Assembly (NCBI GenBank): GCA_947460225.1
Contig: CANHHI010000024.1
Coordinates: 1-14,800, forward strand
Direction: 5' to 3'
From: Flavobacteriales bacterium
Lineage (GTDB): Bacteria > Bacteroidota > Bacteroidia > Flavobacteriales_D > CANHHI01
DNA: 14,800 bases
Below the pieces are notes generated by a model. The model ran no database searches. It had not been told where the DNA came from and saw nothing but the letters and a program-made list of their open reading frames with translations. Shown in pieces: positions 1 through 7,005 of this stretch. The position numbers and the translations under genes were made by a program. Position 1 is the first letter of the stretch, and each line of letters begins with the position of its first letter.

Positions 1-110
1 CGTCAAACATAAGTATAGGCTTGCCAGTTCCTACACTTTAATTCTTGGGTGATGCTCTTGCTGGTGTCATAATCTATTGTGTTTAAAAATTAACGTATTT
101 TTATATTTCA
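1..110. other. Gene-free left edge, nothing recognised
   Basis: No supported gene. On the minus strand a 28-codon open frame without a start codon runs from 89 down to a stop at 5-3. Two tiny ATG frames also occur there: 14 codons from 111 and 10 codons from 70. None has an obvious family match. The stretch may be the downstream part of whatever the 95-bp repeat at 111-205 belongs to. Because the window ends one base past the other copy, I cannot tell whether the homology continues into this part. Confidence 0.4.
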
Positions 111-205
111 TTTACTGCTCTTTTCTACTTTATGTTTTCGTGAAAAACGCATCATAAAGCATTAAAAATAGAGCCGTAAAGCAATGAGCCAAAGATAACG
201 AAATT
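111..205 (-). repeat. 95-bp dispersed repeat, left copy (inverted relative to the right copy)
   Basis: The reverse complement of this segment matches 14705-14799 at 91 of 95 positions, without gaps; differences fall at 125, 181, 199 and 200. The strand given is the reading direction of its promoter-like box. Positions 111-120 and 171-180 are imperfect inverted ends (9 of 10 match). Inside them 128-134 pairs with 153-159, and 135-139 with 142-146, so the 70-bp core can fold into one long interrupted hairpin. Similarity stops sharply at 206. It could be a MITE-like element, the end of an insertion sequence, or a multi-copy structured leader or small RNA gene. The match is seen directly; the nature of the element is not known. 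Confidence 0.9.
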
Positions 206-221
206 TAATCGGTAAATCAAA
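190..221 (-). promoter_or_regulatory. Promoter-like sequence reading leftward into the 95-bp repeat
   Basis: On the minus strand TTTG (221-218), a 20-base spacer and TATCTTTG (197-190) fit the Bacteroidota housekeeping pattern TTTG / about 19-21 bases / TAnnTTTG. The -7 box lies inside the repeat and is conserved in the right copy; the -33 box lies outside it. Transcription would start near 183 and run off the left edge. A 7-bp hairpin, 216-222 with 227-233, overlaps the -33 part. Motif match only. Confidence 0.45.
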
Positions 222-277
222 ATGTTTTTTGATGAAAATTTAATGAAAAATGCGTTTTATTGAATTTGTCTAGCCTG

Positions 278-398
278 CGAACATTGTCCAATTTAATCTG
301 CGGACATTGTCCGTTTTAATCCGCACTACGTGCGGGCTAAACACTCCATCAATTACAACGCCTACACCGTAGGTTTAGATTAAATCGGATAATGTCCG
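278..398. repeat. Three copies of a 22-bp near-palindromic motif with two hairpins between
   Basis: Copies lie at 278-299 (+), 301-322 (+) and 377-398 (-). The shared pattern is a near-palindrome CGGACATTGTCCG followed by an ATTTAATC-like tail. The inverted copy matches each of the other two at 19 of 22 positions. Between the arms are two perfect short hairpins: 321-326 with 330-335, and 361-365 with 369-373. The block lies directly upstream of the TPR gene, and the last copy overlaps where the -33 box of its promoter would be. It could be an operator array, or an intergenic palindromic repeat family without regulatory role; similar but shorter pieces recur at 14541-14611. Confidence 0.7.
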
Positions 399-418
399 TT
401 ATATTTGCTAAAAACTAT

Positions 419-426
419 TATCTTTG
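419..426 (+). promoter_or_regulatory. Promoter -7 box of the TPR gene
   Basis: TATCTTTG is an exact TAnnTTTG match, 20 bases ahead of the preferred start at 447. The expected -33 position (about 393-397) has no good TTTG and is covered by the third 22-bp motif copy. If real, transcription starts near 431-433 with a very short leader. Confidence 0.55.
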
Positions 427-446
427 TGCATGAAATGCCTAAGCAA

Positions 447-3400
447 ATGATGAGAACTTTTATTTTGTACCCCGTTTTTGTGTTAATCTTGCTGTTTTCA
501 GAAGTTTTTGCGCAGAAATCGGACTTTTTCTTTGTGGGGGATAAAACCTACCAAGAGGGCTACGATTTGTTTCAAAAGCAACTCTATGCTGCTGCCCAGC
601 AAAAATTCAAAGCCGTGATAGAGCAAACTGCCGATTATCACCAAGAAATCCGAGCAAATGCTTCGTATTACAACGCTTTGTGTGCACAAGCTTTGTTTAA
701 CCAAGATGCAGAGCCTTTGTTTTTGGATTTTATCAAGGTTTATCCCGAACACCCGGAAATCCATACGATTTATTTTGAGCTCGGCAATAATTATTTTAGA
801 AGAAAAGACTATGCGCAAATGCTGGTCTTTTACAAGAAAATAGAGCCTAAAAAACTAGCTCCACTCAAAAAAGACGAGTACTATTTTAATTTGGCTTATG
901 CCCAATTGCAAGAGGGCGACAAAAAATCTGCGGAAAATAATTTTTACCAAGTGGTACAAAGCAGTGAGGATAGCGATTACAAAAACTATGCCACGTATTA
1001 CTATGCGCATTTGCTTTATCAAGACAAACGCTACCAAAATGCTTTGGAGATGTTCCAAAAATTGCAGGAAGACAAAGATTTTGAAAAAATTATTCCTTAC
1101 CATATTTTGCAGATTTATGCCCAGCAAAAAAAATACAAGGAATTGTTGGATTATGCGGAAAAAAATAAAAGCAGTTTAAAGCAAACCAGAAATCCCAAGG
1201 TTTATGTAATTTTAGCAGATGCGGCTTTGCAAAGCAAGGATTACAAAAAAGCGGACGCCCATTTTTTTGAATATGAAGCCAATCAAAGTAAATTATCCAG
1301 AACAGAATACTACCAATGGGGCTTTGTGCAATATCAATTGCAGAATTATGACAAGTCTTTGAAATTGCTTGCCAAAACCACCGAAGAAAAGGACAGTTTG
1401 GGGCAACTGGCGTATTATTACATGGGCGATTGCTATTTGAAACAAAAGAAATACCACGCTGCTGCGGAGTCTTTTTATCAAGTGTATCAAATTCCTTTGC
1501 AAAATAAATATGCTGAAAACGCACTGCTCAATAGGGCAAAGATTATTTCCCAAAACCCGCAATTGGGTTATGTTGATGATTTGGAAAACACCTTGCAACA
1601 GTTCATTCAAAAATATCCAAATTCTAGCAATGTGCAGGAAGCCTATACTTTGCTGGCTTATTTTTACAGCAATTCGGGCAATTTGGCGCAGGCAAAATTT
1701 GCTTTGGAGCAAATCCCCAATAAAAATCCGAAATTGCTATCCGCTTTGCAATTGGTGTGCTACAACTACGGCACGGAATTGTATCAAAAGCAAGATTTTC
1801 GTGGGGCGATTAGCCAGTTTAAATCGGCTATAAAAAATCCTGTGGATAAAAAAACAACGGCTTTGTCTGCTTATTGGGTGGCTTCGGCGTATTACCAAAC
1901 CCAAAGGCTAGATTCTTCGGCGTATTTTTATGAACAATTTAAACAAAGTCCTTCGGCGTTTGGCACCGATAAATTCAACCAAGCCAATTACGATTTGGGC
2001 TATGTGTATTACAACCAAGCCAAATACAGAGAAGCGATGGAGGCTTTTGTGCGCTTTGTCAAAGACCTCAAAGCGGGGGCAAATCCTTTGATTTTATCTG
2101 ATGCGTATTTGCGTTTGGGCGACTGTTATTATGCGCAAAGCGATGTAGAACGTGCTTTGCAGGCTTATGAAAACGCTTTGCAGGGCAAAAAAGATAGAGA
2201 TTACGCTTTGCTCCAAAAAGCGATTTTGCTGGGCGAGCGCAACCAAGATGAACAAAAAGAGCAAATTTTATTGGGCATTTTGAGAGAATTTCCTAGAACA
2301 GAGCAAAAACCAGAGGTTTTGTTTCAACTTGCAGAAGTATCAAGGGCTTTGAATAAAAAAGATATAGCCCAGCAATACTACAAACAATTGATAGCGGAAT
2401 ACCCTTATCACACAAAAATTGTAAAAGCTAAACTGGAACTGGCTTTGATTTACTACAAAGACGGAAAAGCGAGTTTGGCAGCGGAAGAAATTAAAAAAAT
2501 CATTGAAAACTACAATTTGGGCAAAGAAAGAGATGCTTGCTTGACGGTTTTGGAAGAAATTTACGTGGATATGGGCAAAACCAGCGAGCTCAAAACGTGG
2601 ATGGATAGGCGTGGCTTGAAATATAGAGGTGCACAAATAGACACCTTGGCATATCAAGCGGCGCAAAAGCAGTACATTGCCAAAAATTACAGCAAATCCA
2701 TTGACATGTTTGACAAATACCTGCGTGATTACCCAAATCCGAGCCAAAAATCGGCGGCTTTGTTTTTGTCGGCAGATGCTTTATTGAAAACCCAAGATAC
2801 TGCCAAAGCCTTGCAAAAGCTAGAAGGCGTTTTGCGTGAGGAAAAAGGCGAATATTATGCGTATGCCAATACTTTGCTGGGCGATGTGTATTTAAAACAA
2901 AAAAATTGGAACAAAGCCGTGCCTTATTTAAAGCAGGAATTGACATTTAGCCAAGACCCCGTGCGCAAAGAATTTTTGCTCCGCCAGTTTATGGAAAAAG
3001 AATTTGCGGATAAAAATTACAAAGAAGCCGAGCAATACGCCAGCCAAGTTTTGGCAATGATTGAACAAAACGGTTCCAGTACCGAAGATGTGCTCTTGGT
3101 TTTGGCAAAGTCCAAACTGGCGCAAAATAAAACCCAAGACGCTCTAGAACCTTTGTTCCAACTCACGGCGTTTAAAAATCGTTCGGGAGCAGAAGCGCAA
3201 TACTTGCAAGCGGAAATTTATTTGAGTCAAAAGCAAATAGACAAAGCCGAAGAAAAAGTAGATGCCCTTTTAAAGCGCAAACCAGCTTATAAATACTGGA
3301 ATGCCAAAGGTTTTCTATTGATGAGCGATATTTTGCTCGCCAAAAGCGACACTTTGCAGGCAAAACTCACTTTGGAAAGTATTTTGCAGGGCTATAAAGC

Positions 3401-3563
3401 GGAAAATGCGCAAGACGATGTGATTGCCAGTGCCAAAAAACGCTATCAGAAAATAACTGAACCCAAAAATATACGCAAAGAAAAAGAGGAAAGTCCTGTT
3501 GAAGAAATGGAGTTAAATTTTAATCCGGAAGAGGCGGAAAAATTGCGTAAATTATACAACTAA
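447..3563 (+). CDS. Large secreted tetratricopeptide-repeat protein
   Basis: About 1038 residues. The frame is open from a TTG at 405, but ATGs at 447 and 450 begin a clean signal peptide (basic start, hydrophobic run, VFA before Gln) and lie downstream of the promoter -7 box, so one of them is preferred; an ATG at 435 is less likely. There is no lipobox Cys, so the product is probably soluble in the periplasm or peripheral at the outer membrane. Nearly the whole mature chain is alpha-helical repeats with TPR-like spacing, rich in Tyr, Gln, Lys and Ala, with recurring patterns such as A-x-x-x-Y-x-x-A and LGDCYY. The C-terminal 35 residues or so are charged. TPR arrays bind other proteins; no enzyme domain is visible. 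The beta-barrel gene starts 21 bases downstream, so the two are probably co-transcribed and may form one complex. TPR architecture is clear; the function is unknown. Confidence 0.9.
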   Translation: MMRTFILYPVFVLILLFSEVFAQKSDFFFVGDKTYQEGYDLFQKQLYAAAQQKFKAVIEQTADYHQEIRANASYYNALCAQALFNQDAEPLFLDFIKVYPEHPEIHTIYFELGNNYFRRKDYAQMLVFYKKIEPKKLAPLKKDEYYFNLAYAQLQEGDKKSAENNFYQVVQSSEDSDYKNYATYYYAHLLYQDKRYQNALEMFQKLQEDKDFEKIIPYHILQIYAQQKKYKELLDYAEKNKSSLKQTRNPKVYVILADAALQSKDYKKADAHFFEYEANQSKLSRTEYYQWGFVQYQLQNYDKSLKLLAKTTEEKDSLGQLAYYYMGDCYLKQKKYHAAAESFYQVYQIPLQNKYAENALLNRAKIISQNPQLGYVDDLENTLQQFIQKYPNSSNVQEAYTLLAYFYSNSGNLAQAKFALEQIPNKNPKLLSALQLVCYNYGTELYQKQDFRGAISQFKSAIKNPVDKKTTALSAYWVASAYYQTQRLDSSAYFYEQFKQSPSAFGTDKFNQANYDLGYVYYNQAKYREAMEAFVRFVKDLKAGANPLILSDAYLRLGDCYYAQSDVERALQAYENALQGKKDRDYALLQKAILLGERNQDEQKEQILLGILREFPRTEQKPEVLFQLAEVSRALNKKDIAQQYYKQLIAEYPYHTKIVKAKLELALIYYKDGKASLAAEEIKKIIENYNLGKERDACLTVLEEIYVDMGKTSELKTWMDRRGLKYRGAQIDTLAYQAAQKQYIAKNYSKSIDMFDKYLRDYPNPSQKSAALFLSADALLKTQDTAKALQKLEGVLREEKGEYYAYANTLLGDVYLKQKNWNKAVPYLKQELTFSQDPVRKEFLLRQFMEKEFADKNYKEAEQYASQVLAMIEQNGSSTEDVLLVLAKSKLAQNKTQDALEPLFQLTAFKNRSGAEAQYLQAEIYLSQKQIDKAEEKVDALLKRKPAYKYWNAKGFLLMSDILLAKSDTLQAKLTLESILQGYKAENAQDDVIASAKKRYQKITEPKNIRKEKEESPVEEMELNFNPEEAEKLRKLYN

Positions 3564-3584
3564 ACCGATAAAAGAAAACCAAAT

Positions 3585-5336
3585 ATGAAAAAATACTTAT
3601 TGCTCAACTGTTTTTTAGGTTTTTTTGTTTTGTTTGCCCAAGAAGACAAGCAAGACAAGGTACTCAATATCAACATAAATGCAGACCGTGCTTTAAAAAA
3701 GTTCAATAAAATCCAAGCCAATCCAGAACGCAAGGATACGGTTATGTCTGTCGGTAGCAATCCGTATAGCGTAGAGCCTATTCTATTGCCTAAAACCAAC
3801 CCAATTTCAGACAGCTTAAAGCCTTTAAAATTGGGGGTGAGTACAGTTTTGGACACCTTGCACCGTGCTTATATTAAAACAGGTATTGGTGTATTAAATG
3901 CTTCGCCTTGGGTAGATTTGTACTACAACAGTTTGCGCAAAAAACGCTGGCAATATGGCGTGATGCACAACCATTTGTCTTCGTTTTGGTACCCGTGGAA
4001 TAACCACCGTGGCATTGCCGACAACACCATGAGCAGGTATTTTATGGACAATTACAGCCGTGTCTGGCTTAAACACGTGAGCCATGACTGGGTTTTGTCT
4101 AGCCATATAGATTATTTGCGCAATGATTTGAATTTTTATGGTTTTGATAACCGTATCTATCAAGATGCGAATGGGGAGCCATTGATAGCCAGCAGAGATA
4201 GCATCAGGCAACACCACCAAAAAGCGGGCGCATCTTTGCAGTTTGCCACGCAAAAAGACACCACAGAACTCAATTGGGGTGTAAATTTTCGCTACCATTA
4301 TTTTGATGAACGTTTTGCGGTGCAAGAACATTATGCCAAAGCAGATGCTTTTGTAAAATTCTTTTTATCAGAATGGCTTTTTGACATTCGCTTTGGGCTG
4401 GATTACAACGGGCAATTGGTTGCGCCAAACCAAAAAATGCGTGAGAAAGATTGGATCAATAGAAAATACCAAGACCAAAACAGCAGTTTGCTTTTTGCAC
4501 ACCCTGTGATTTACTACCAAGCGAGATTTTTGGAAATGAAATTGGGTTTGAACCTATCCACGGACATGGCAATGGGCAAATTTTATATCTTCCCCGACAT
4601 TGAATTTAGAATTATTACGGCAAAAGGCAGATTTATTCCTTATTTGGGGGTTTCTGGGCAGGTGGAGCGTCAATCTTTTTTTGAATTGACCCGCAAAAAT
4701 CCATACATTTCAGAGGTGCAAAAAATAGATAATACGTACACCCCAACGCATGCGTATTTGGGTTTTAGAGGCAGTATTTCTAAGTATCTCACGTACAACT
4801 TAGCGGCGAACTACCGCTACACCCAAAAAGAAGCCTTTTTTGTGCCTGATACTTTGGCATCATTGGGTTATAAATATTATGCGCTATATGCAGATTACCA
4901 GCGTTTGTTTTTGAGTGGAGAAATTTCTTTTAGCAAGGCGGAAAATATTAAAGTTTCTTTGCTTGGGGGCTATAATTTCTACTTTTTTGACAAAAATAAG
5001 TTAGACCAAGTTTGGTACAAACCAGACTTTGAAATACGCTTAAACAGTTGGTTTAAAGTCAAAGAAAAATGGGCAATTAACTTTGGGGTGTATGCACAAG
5101 GTTTTCGTTATGCACGTGTGGCAGAAAAAGACTTGTCTGGCAAAATTATTTTCCCCATAGAAGAGCTTATGCCTTATGTTGATGCAAACATCGGCGTGGA
5201 GTACTTTTTTACCAAGCGATTTACCCTTTGGGGCAACGTCAATAACTTAGCGCACCAGCTTTACGAGCGTTATGCGGGTTATACCGTGCAAGGTATTCAA
5301 GTGTATGCAGGGGTAACTTATAAATTTTGGCGTTAG
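3585..5336 (+). CDS. Outer-membrane beta-barrel protein (TonB-dependent-receptor-like barrel without a visible plug)
   Basis: 583 residues. It begins with a signal peptide (MKKYLLLNCFLGFFVLFA, cleavage before Gln19); Cys9 is not in a lipobox context. After a short polar linker, the chain from about residue 90 onward shows alternating aromatic/hydrophobic and polar residues, with frequent Tyr, Trp and Asn as in outer-membrane beta strands. It ends YAGVTYKFWR, a typical terminal-strand signature. Canonical TonB-dependent receptors are longer and have a carboxypeptidase-like domain and a plug; neither is evident here, so a transporter role is uncertain. Genes like this are often labelled TonB-dependent receptor in Bacteroidota from barrel similarity alone. 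It follows the TPR gene closely, and I infer that the two act together at the outer membrane. Confidence 0.85.
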   Translation: MKKYLLLNCFLGFFVLFAQEDKQDKVLNININADRALKKFNKIQANPERKDTVMSVGSNPYSVEPILLPKTNPISDSLKPLKLGVSTVLDTLHRAYIKTGIGVLNASPWVDLYYNSLRKKRWQYGVMHNHLSSFWYPWNNHRGIADNTMSRYFMDNYSRVWLKHVSHDWVLSSHIDYLRNDLNFYGFDNRIYQDANGEPLIASRDSIRQHHQKAGASLQFATQKDTTELNWGVNFRYHYFDERFAVQEHYAKADAFVKFFLSEWLFDIRFGLDYNGQLVAPNQKMREKDWINRKYQDQNSSLLFAHPVIYYQARFLEMKLGLNLSTDMAMGKFYIFPDIEFRIITAKGRFIPYLGVSGQVERQSFFELTRKNPYISEVQKIDNTYTPTHAYLGFRGSISKYLTYNLAANYRYTQKEAFFVPDTLASLGYKYYALYADYQRLFLSGEISFSKAENIKVSLLGGYNFYFFDKNKLDQVWYKPDFEIRLNSWFKVKEKWAINFGVYAQGFRYARVAEKDLSGKIIFPIEELMPYVDANIGVEYFFTKRFTLWGNVNNLAHQLYERYAGYTVQGIQVYAGVTYKFWR

Positions 5337-5346
5337 CAAATCATTG

Positions 5347-5371
5347 AAAAATCTCATATTTTGATTTTTTT
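5347..5371 (+). terminator. Weak AT-rich terminator candidate after the beta-barrel gene
   Basis: A 7-bp stem, 347-353 with 363-369 (counted from 5000), has a 9-base loop and runs into T residues to 5371. The stem is almost all A-T, so it is weak. It lies 10 bases after the stop at 5336 and ahead of acpP, where a transcription break is expected. Confidence 0.35.
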
Positions 5372-5418
5372 GAAAAAAATAAATGCAAAAACATAGCGAA
5401 TATTTGGCTAAAAATGCT

Positions 5419-5426
5419 TTAATTTG
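5419..5426 (+). promoter_or_regulatory. Possible -7 box for acpP
   Basis: TTAATTTG matches TAnnTTTG at 7 of 8 positions and lies 29 bases ahead of the acpP ATG. No TTTG occurs at a proper upstream distance; the nearest (5403-5406) is only 12 bases away. The 119-base gap before acpP should hold a promoter, and this is the best candidate I see. Confidence 0.3.
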
Positions 5427-5455
5427 CCAGTTCATAGAAACCAATATAACTTGTT

Positions 5456-5698
5456 ATGACAAACATTGAGGAAAAAGTAAAGTCTATTATTGTGGATAAA
5501 CTCGGCGTGGACGCTGCAGAAGTAACCCTAGAAGCTAGCTTTACAAACGATTTGGGCGCAGATTCGCTGGATACAGTTGAGCTCGTGATGGAACTTGAAA
5601 AACAGTTTAACGTGGCTATTCCTGATGACCAAGCAGAGAAAATCGTTACAGTAGGTGACGCAGTTAGGTTTATTCAAGAAAAAGCGGCTAGCAAATAA
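5456..5698 (+). CDS. acpP: Acyl carrier protein
   Basis: 80 residues, the usual AcpP length. The DSL motif in LGADSLDTVELVMELE holds Ser37, the site for the phosphopantetheine arm. The helix-II acidic face (DTVELVMELE) that docks fatty-acid enzymes and the IPDDQAEKIVTVGDA segment are typical. It carries acyl intermediates in cytoplasmic type II fatty acid synthesis. fabF follows 45 bases later and rnc after that, an arrangement common in Bacteroidota. The first ATG is the only sensible start. Nothing is unusual in the protein. Confidence 0.98.
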   Translation: MTNIEEKVKSIIVDKLGVDAAEVTLEASFTNDLGADSLDTVELVMELEKQFNVAIPDDQAEKIVTVGDAVRFIQEKAASK

Positions 5699-5722
5699 AA
5701 ATGCTAGCCCCCTCTTTTGGGG
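5686..5722 (+). other. Two tandem hairpins at the acpP-fabF junction
   Basis: A 7-bp stem, 5686-5692 with 5703-5709, spans the acpP stop codon. It is followed by a 4-bp GC stem, 5709-5712 with 5719-5722. They share base 5709, so the full stems exclude each other at one pair. No T run follows, so this is not a standard intrinsic terminator. It may act as an mRNA stabiliser or partial terminator, which would let acpP be expressed above fabF. The structure is inferred from pairing only. Confidence 0.5.
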
Positions 5723-5743
5723 TATTCACTTTTAATTTTACTT

Positions 5744-7003
5744 ATGGCAAAAACAATTGCGTTAAAAAGAGTCGTTGTTACGGGTTTGGGTGCGCTTACA
5801 CCCATAGGAAATGACGTTGCGAGTTATTGGCAAGGTTTGGTGAGTGGCACCAGCGGTGCTGCCCCGATTACCAAGTTTAATCCAGAAAAATTTAAAACAC
5901 GTTTTGCTTGCGAGCTAAAAGGTTTTGACCCCTTAAATTTTATAGATAAAAAAGAAGCCCGCAAAATGGACCCTTACACCCAGTACGCTCTTGTGGCATC
6001 TGCTGAGGCAGTGGAGGATTCTGGCATTCTTTCTGCTGGCATTAGTCCAGATAGAATTGGTGTGATTTGGGGTTCAGGCATTGGTGGCTTAGGTACTTTC
6101 CAAGAAGAAACCGTGCAATATGTACAGGACGGCTTTAACCCTAGGTTTAATCCGTTTTTTATTCCAAAAATGATTGCCGATATTGCGGCAGGAATGATTT
6201 CCATGCAATATGGTTTTAGAGGACCAAACTACACCACGGTGTCAGCTTGTGCATCTTCTACGCATGCTTTGATAGACGCCTTTACCCACATACGTATGGG
6301 CAAGGCAGATGTGATTGTTTCAGGCGGTTCAGAATCGCCGATTGTGGAGGTATCTATTGGTGGCTTTAACGCCGCACGTGCACTTTCTACCCGAAATGAA
6401 GACCCTGCAACCGCATCAAGACCCTTTGACAAAGACCGAGATGGTTTTGTGATGGGTGAGGGTGCTGGCGCATTGATTTTGGAAGAATACGAGCACGCCA
6501 AGGCAAGAGGCGCAAAGATATACTGCGAAATAGTGGGCGGTGGAATGACCGCAGACGCATATCATTTGACTGCACCACACCCTGAGGGTTTGGGGGCTTT
6601 GCATGTGTTGCGCAACGCCTTGCAAGATGCCGAACTAGCGCCTACGCAAATAGATTATATCAACGTACATGGCACGTCCACGCCTTTGGGCGATGTGGCG
6701 GAATTAAAAGCCATTACGCAAGTTTTTGGGGAGCATGCTTATAAACTCAATATCAGTTCCACAAAATCCATGACGGGACACCTTTTGGGTGCGGCTGGTG
6801 CAGTGGAATCTATAGCGACAATATTAAGCATGATGCACGGCATCGTGCCACCAACCATAAACCACCAGACCCCTGATGAGGAAATAGATGCAAGGCTCAA
6901 TTTAACCCTAAATAAAGCACAGCATCGCAAAGTGGATATTGCCATTAGCAATACTTTTGGTTTTGGCGGGCATAACGCATCTGTCGTGTTTAAAAAAATA
7001 TAG
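5744..7003 (+). CDS. fabF: Beta-ketoacyl-ACP synthase II
   Basis: 419 residues from the ATG at 5744. A TTG in frame at 5717 would add nine residues (GYSLLILL-type) that do not belong to the family and would overlap the junction hairpins, so it is rejected. The condensing-enzyme residues are present: Cys169 in VSACASSTHA, His309 in VHGTSTPLGD, Lys341 in STKSMTGHLLGAAGA and His346 in the same stretch. The C-terminus SNTFGFGGHNASVVF is canonical. The enzyme condenses malonyl-ACP with acyl-ACP to lengthen fatty acids in the cytoplasm. It lies between acpP and rnc, with only two bases between its stop and the rnc start. Confidence 0.98.
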   Translation: MAKTIALKRVVVTGLGALTPIGNDVASYWQGLVSGTSGAAPITKFNPEKFKTRFACELKGFDPLNFIDKKEARKMDPYTQYALVASAEAVEDSGILSAGISPDRIGVIWGSGIGGLGTFQEETVQYVQDGFNPRFNPFFIPKMIADIAAGMISMQYGFRGPNYTTVSACASSTHALIDAFTHIRMGKADVIVSGGSESPIVEVSIGGFNAARALSTRNEDPATASRPFDKDRDGFVMGEGAGALILEEYEHAKARGAKIYCEIVGGGMTADAYHLTAPHPEGLGALHVLRNALQDAELAPTQIDYINVHGTSTPLGDVAELKAITQVFGEHAYKLNISSTKSMTGHLLGAAGAVESIATILSMMHGIVPPTINHQTPDEEIDARLNLTLNKAQHRKVDIAISNTFGFGGHNASVVFKKI

Positions 7004-7005
7004 CC

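Noticed and set aside
3..89. Minus-strand frame ending at the left edge, possible protein C-terminus
   Set aside because: Preceded by a stop at 92-90 with no start codon in 28 codons; too short and without a recognised motif.
278..398. Three spaced repeats as a CRISPR array
   Set aside because: Spacing is irregular, one copy is inverted, copies differ from each other, and no cas genes are present.
405..446. TTG start giving a 1052-residue TPR protein
   Set aside because: The upstream codons overlap the promoter -7 box, and the extension would place the signal peptide some 15 residues inside the protein.
1090..1524. Long antisense open frames in the large genes (for example 144 codons here, 184 codons at 7516-8070)
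   Set aside because: They lie fully inside well-supported genes, have low-complexity composition from codon shadowing, and show no recognisable domain.
1841..1849. Perfect DnaA-box sequence TGTGGATAA
   Set aside because: It lies inside the TPR coding sequence, reads as ordinary codons for Val-Asp-Lys, and is isolated.
447..3563. TPR protein as the PorW/SprE lipoprotein of the type 9 secretion system
   Set aside because: The signal peptide has no lipobox cysteine, and no secretion or gliding genes are adjacent.
5717..5743. TTG start for fabF
   Set aside because: It adds residues not found in the family and overlaps the junction hairpin; ATG at 5744 matches the usual N-terminus.
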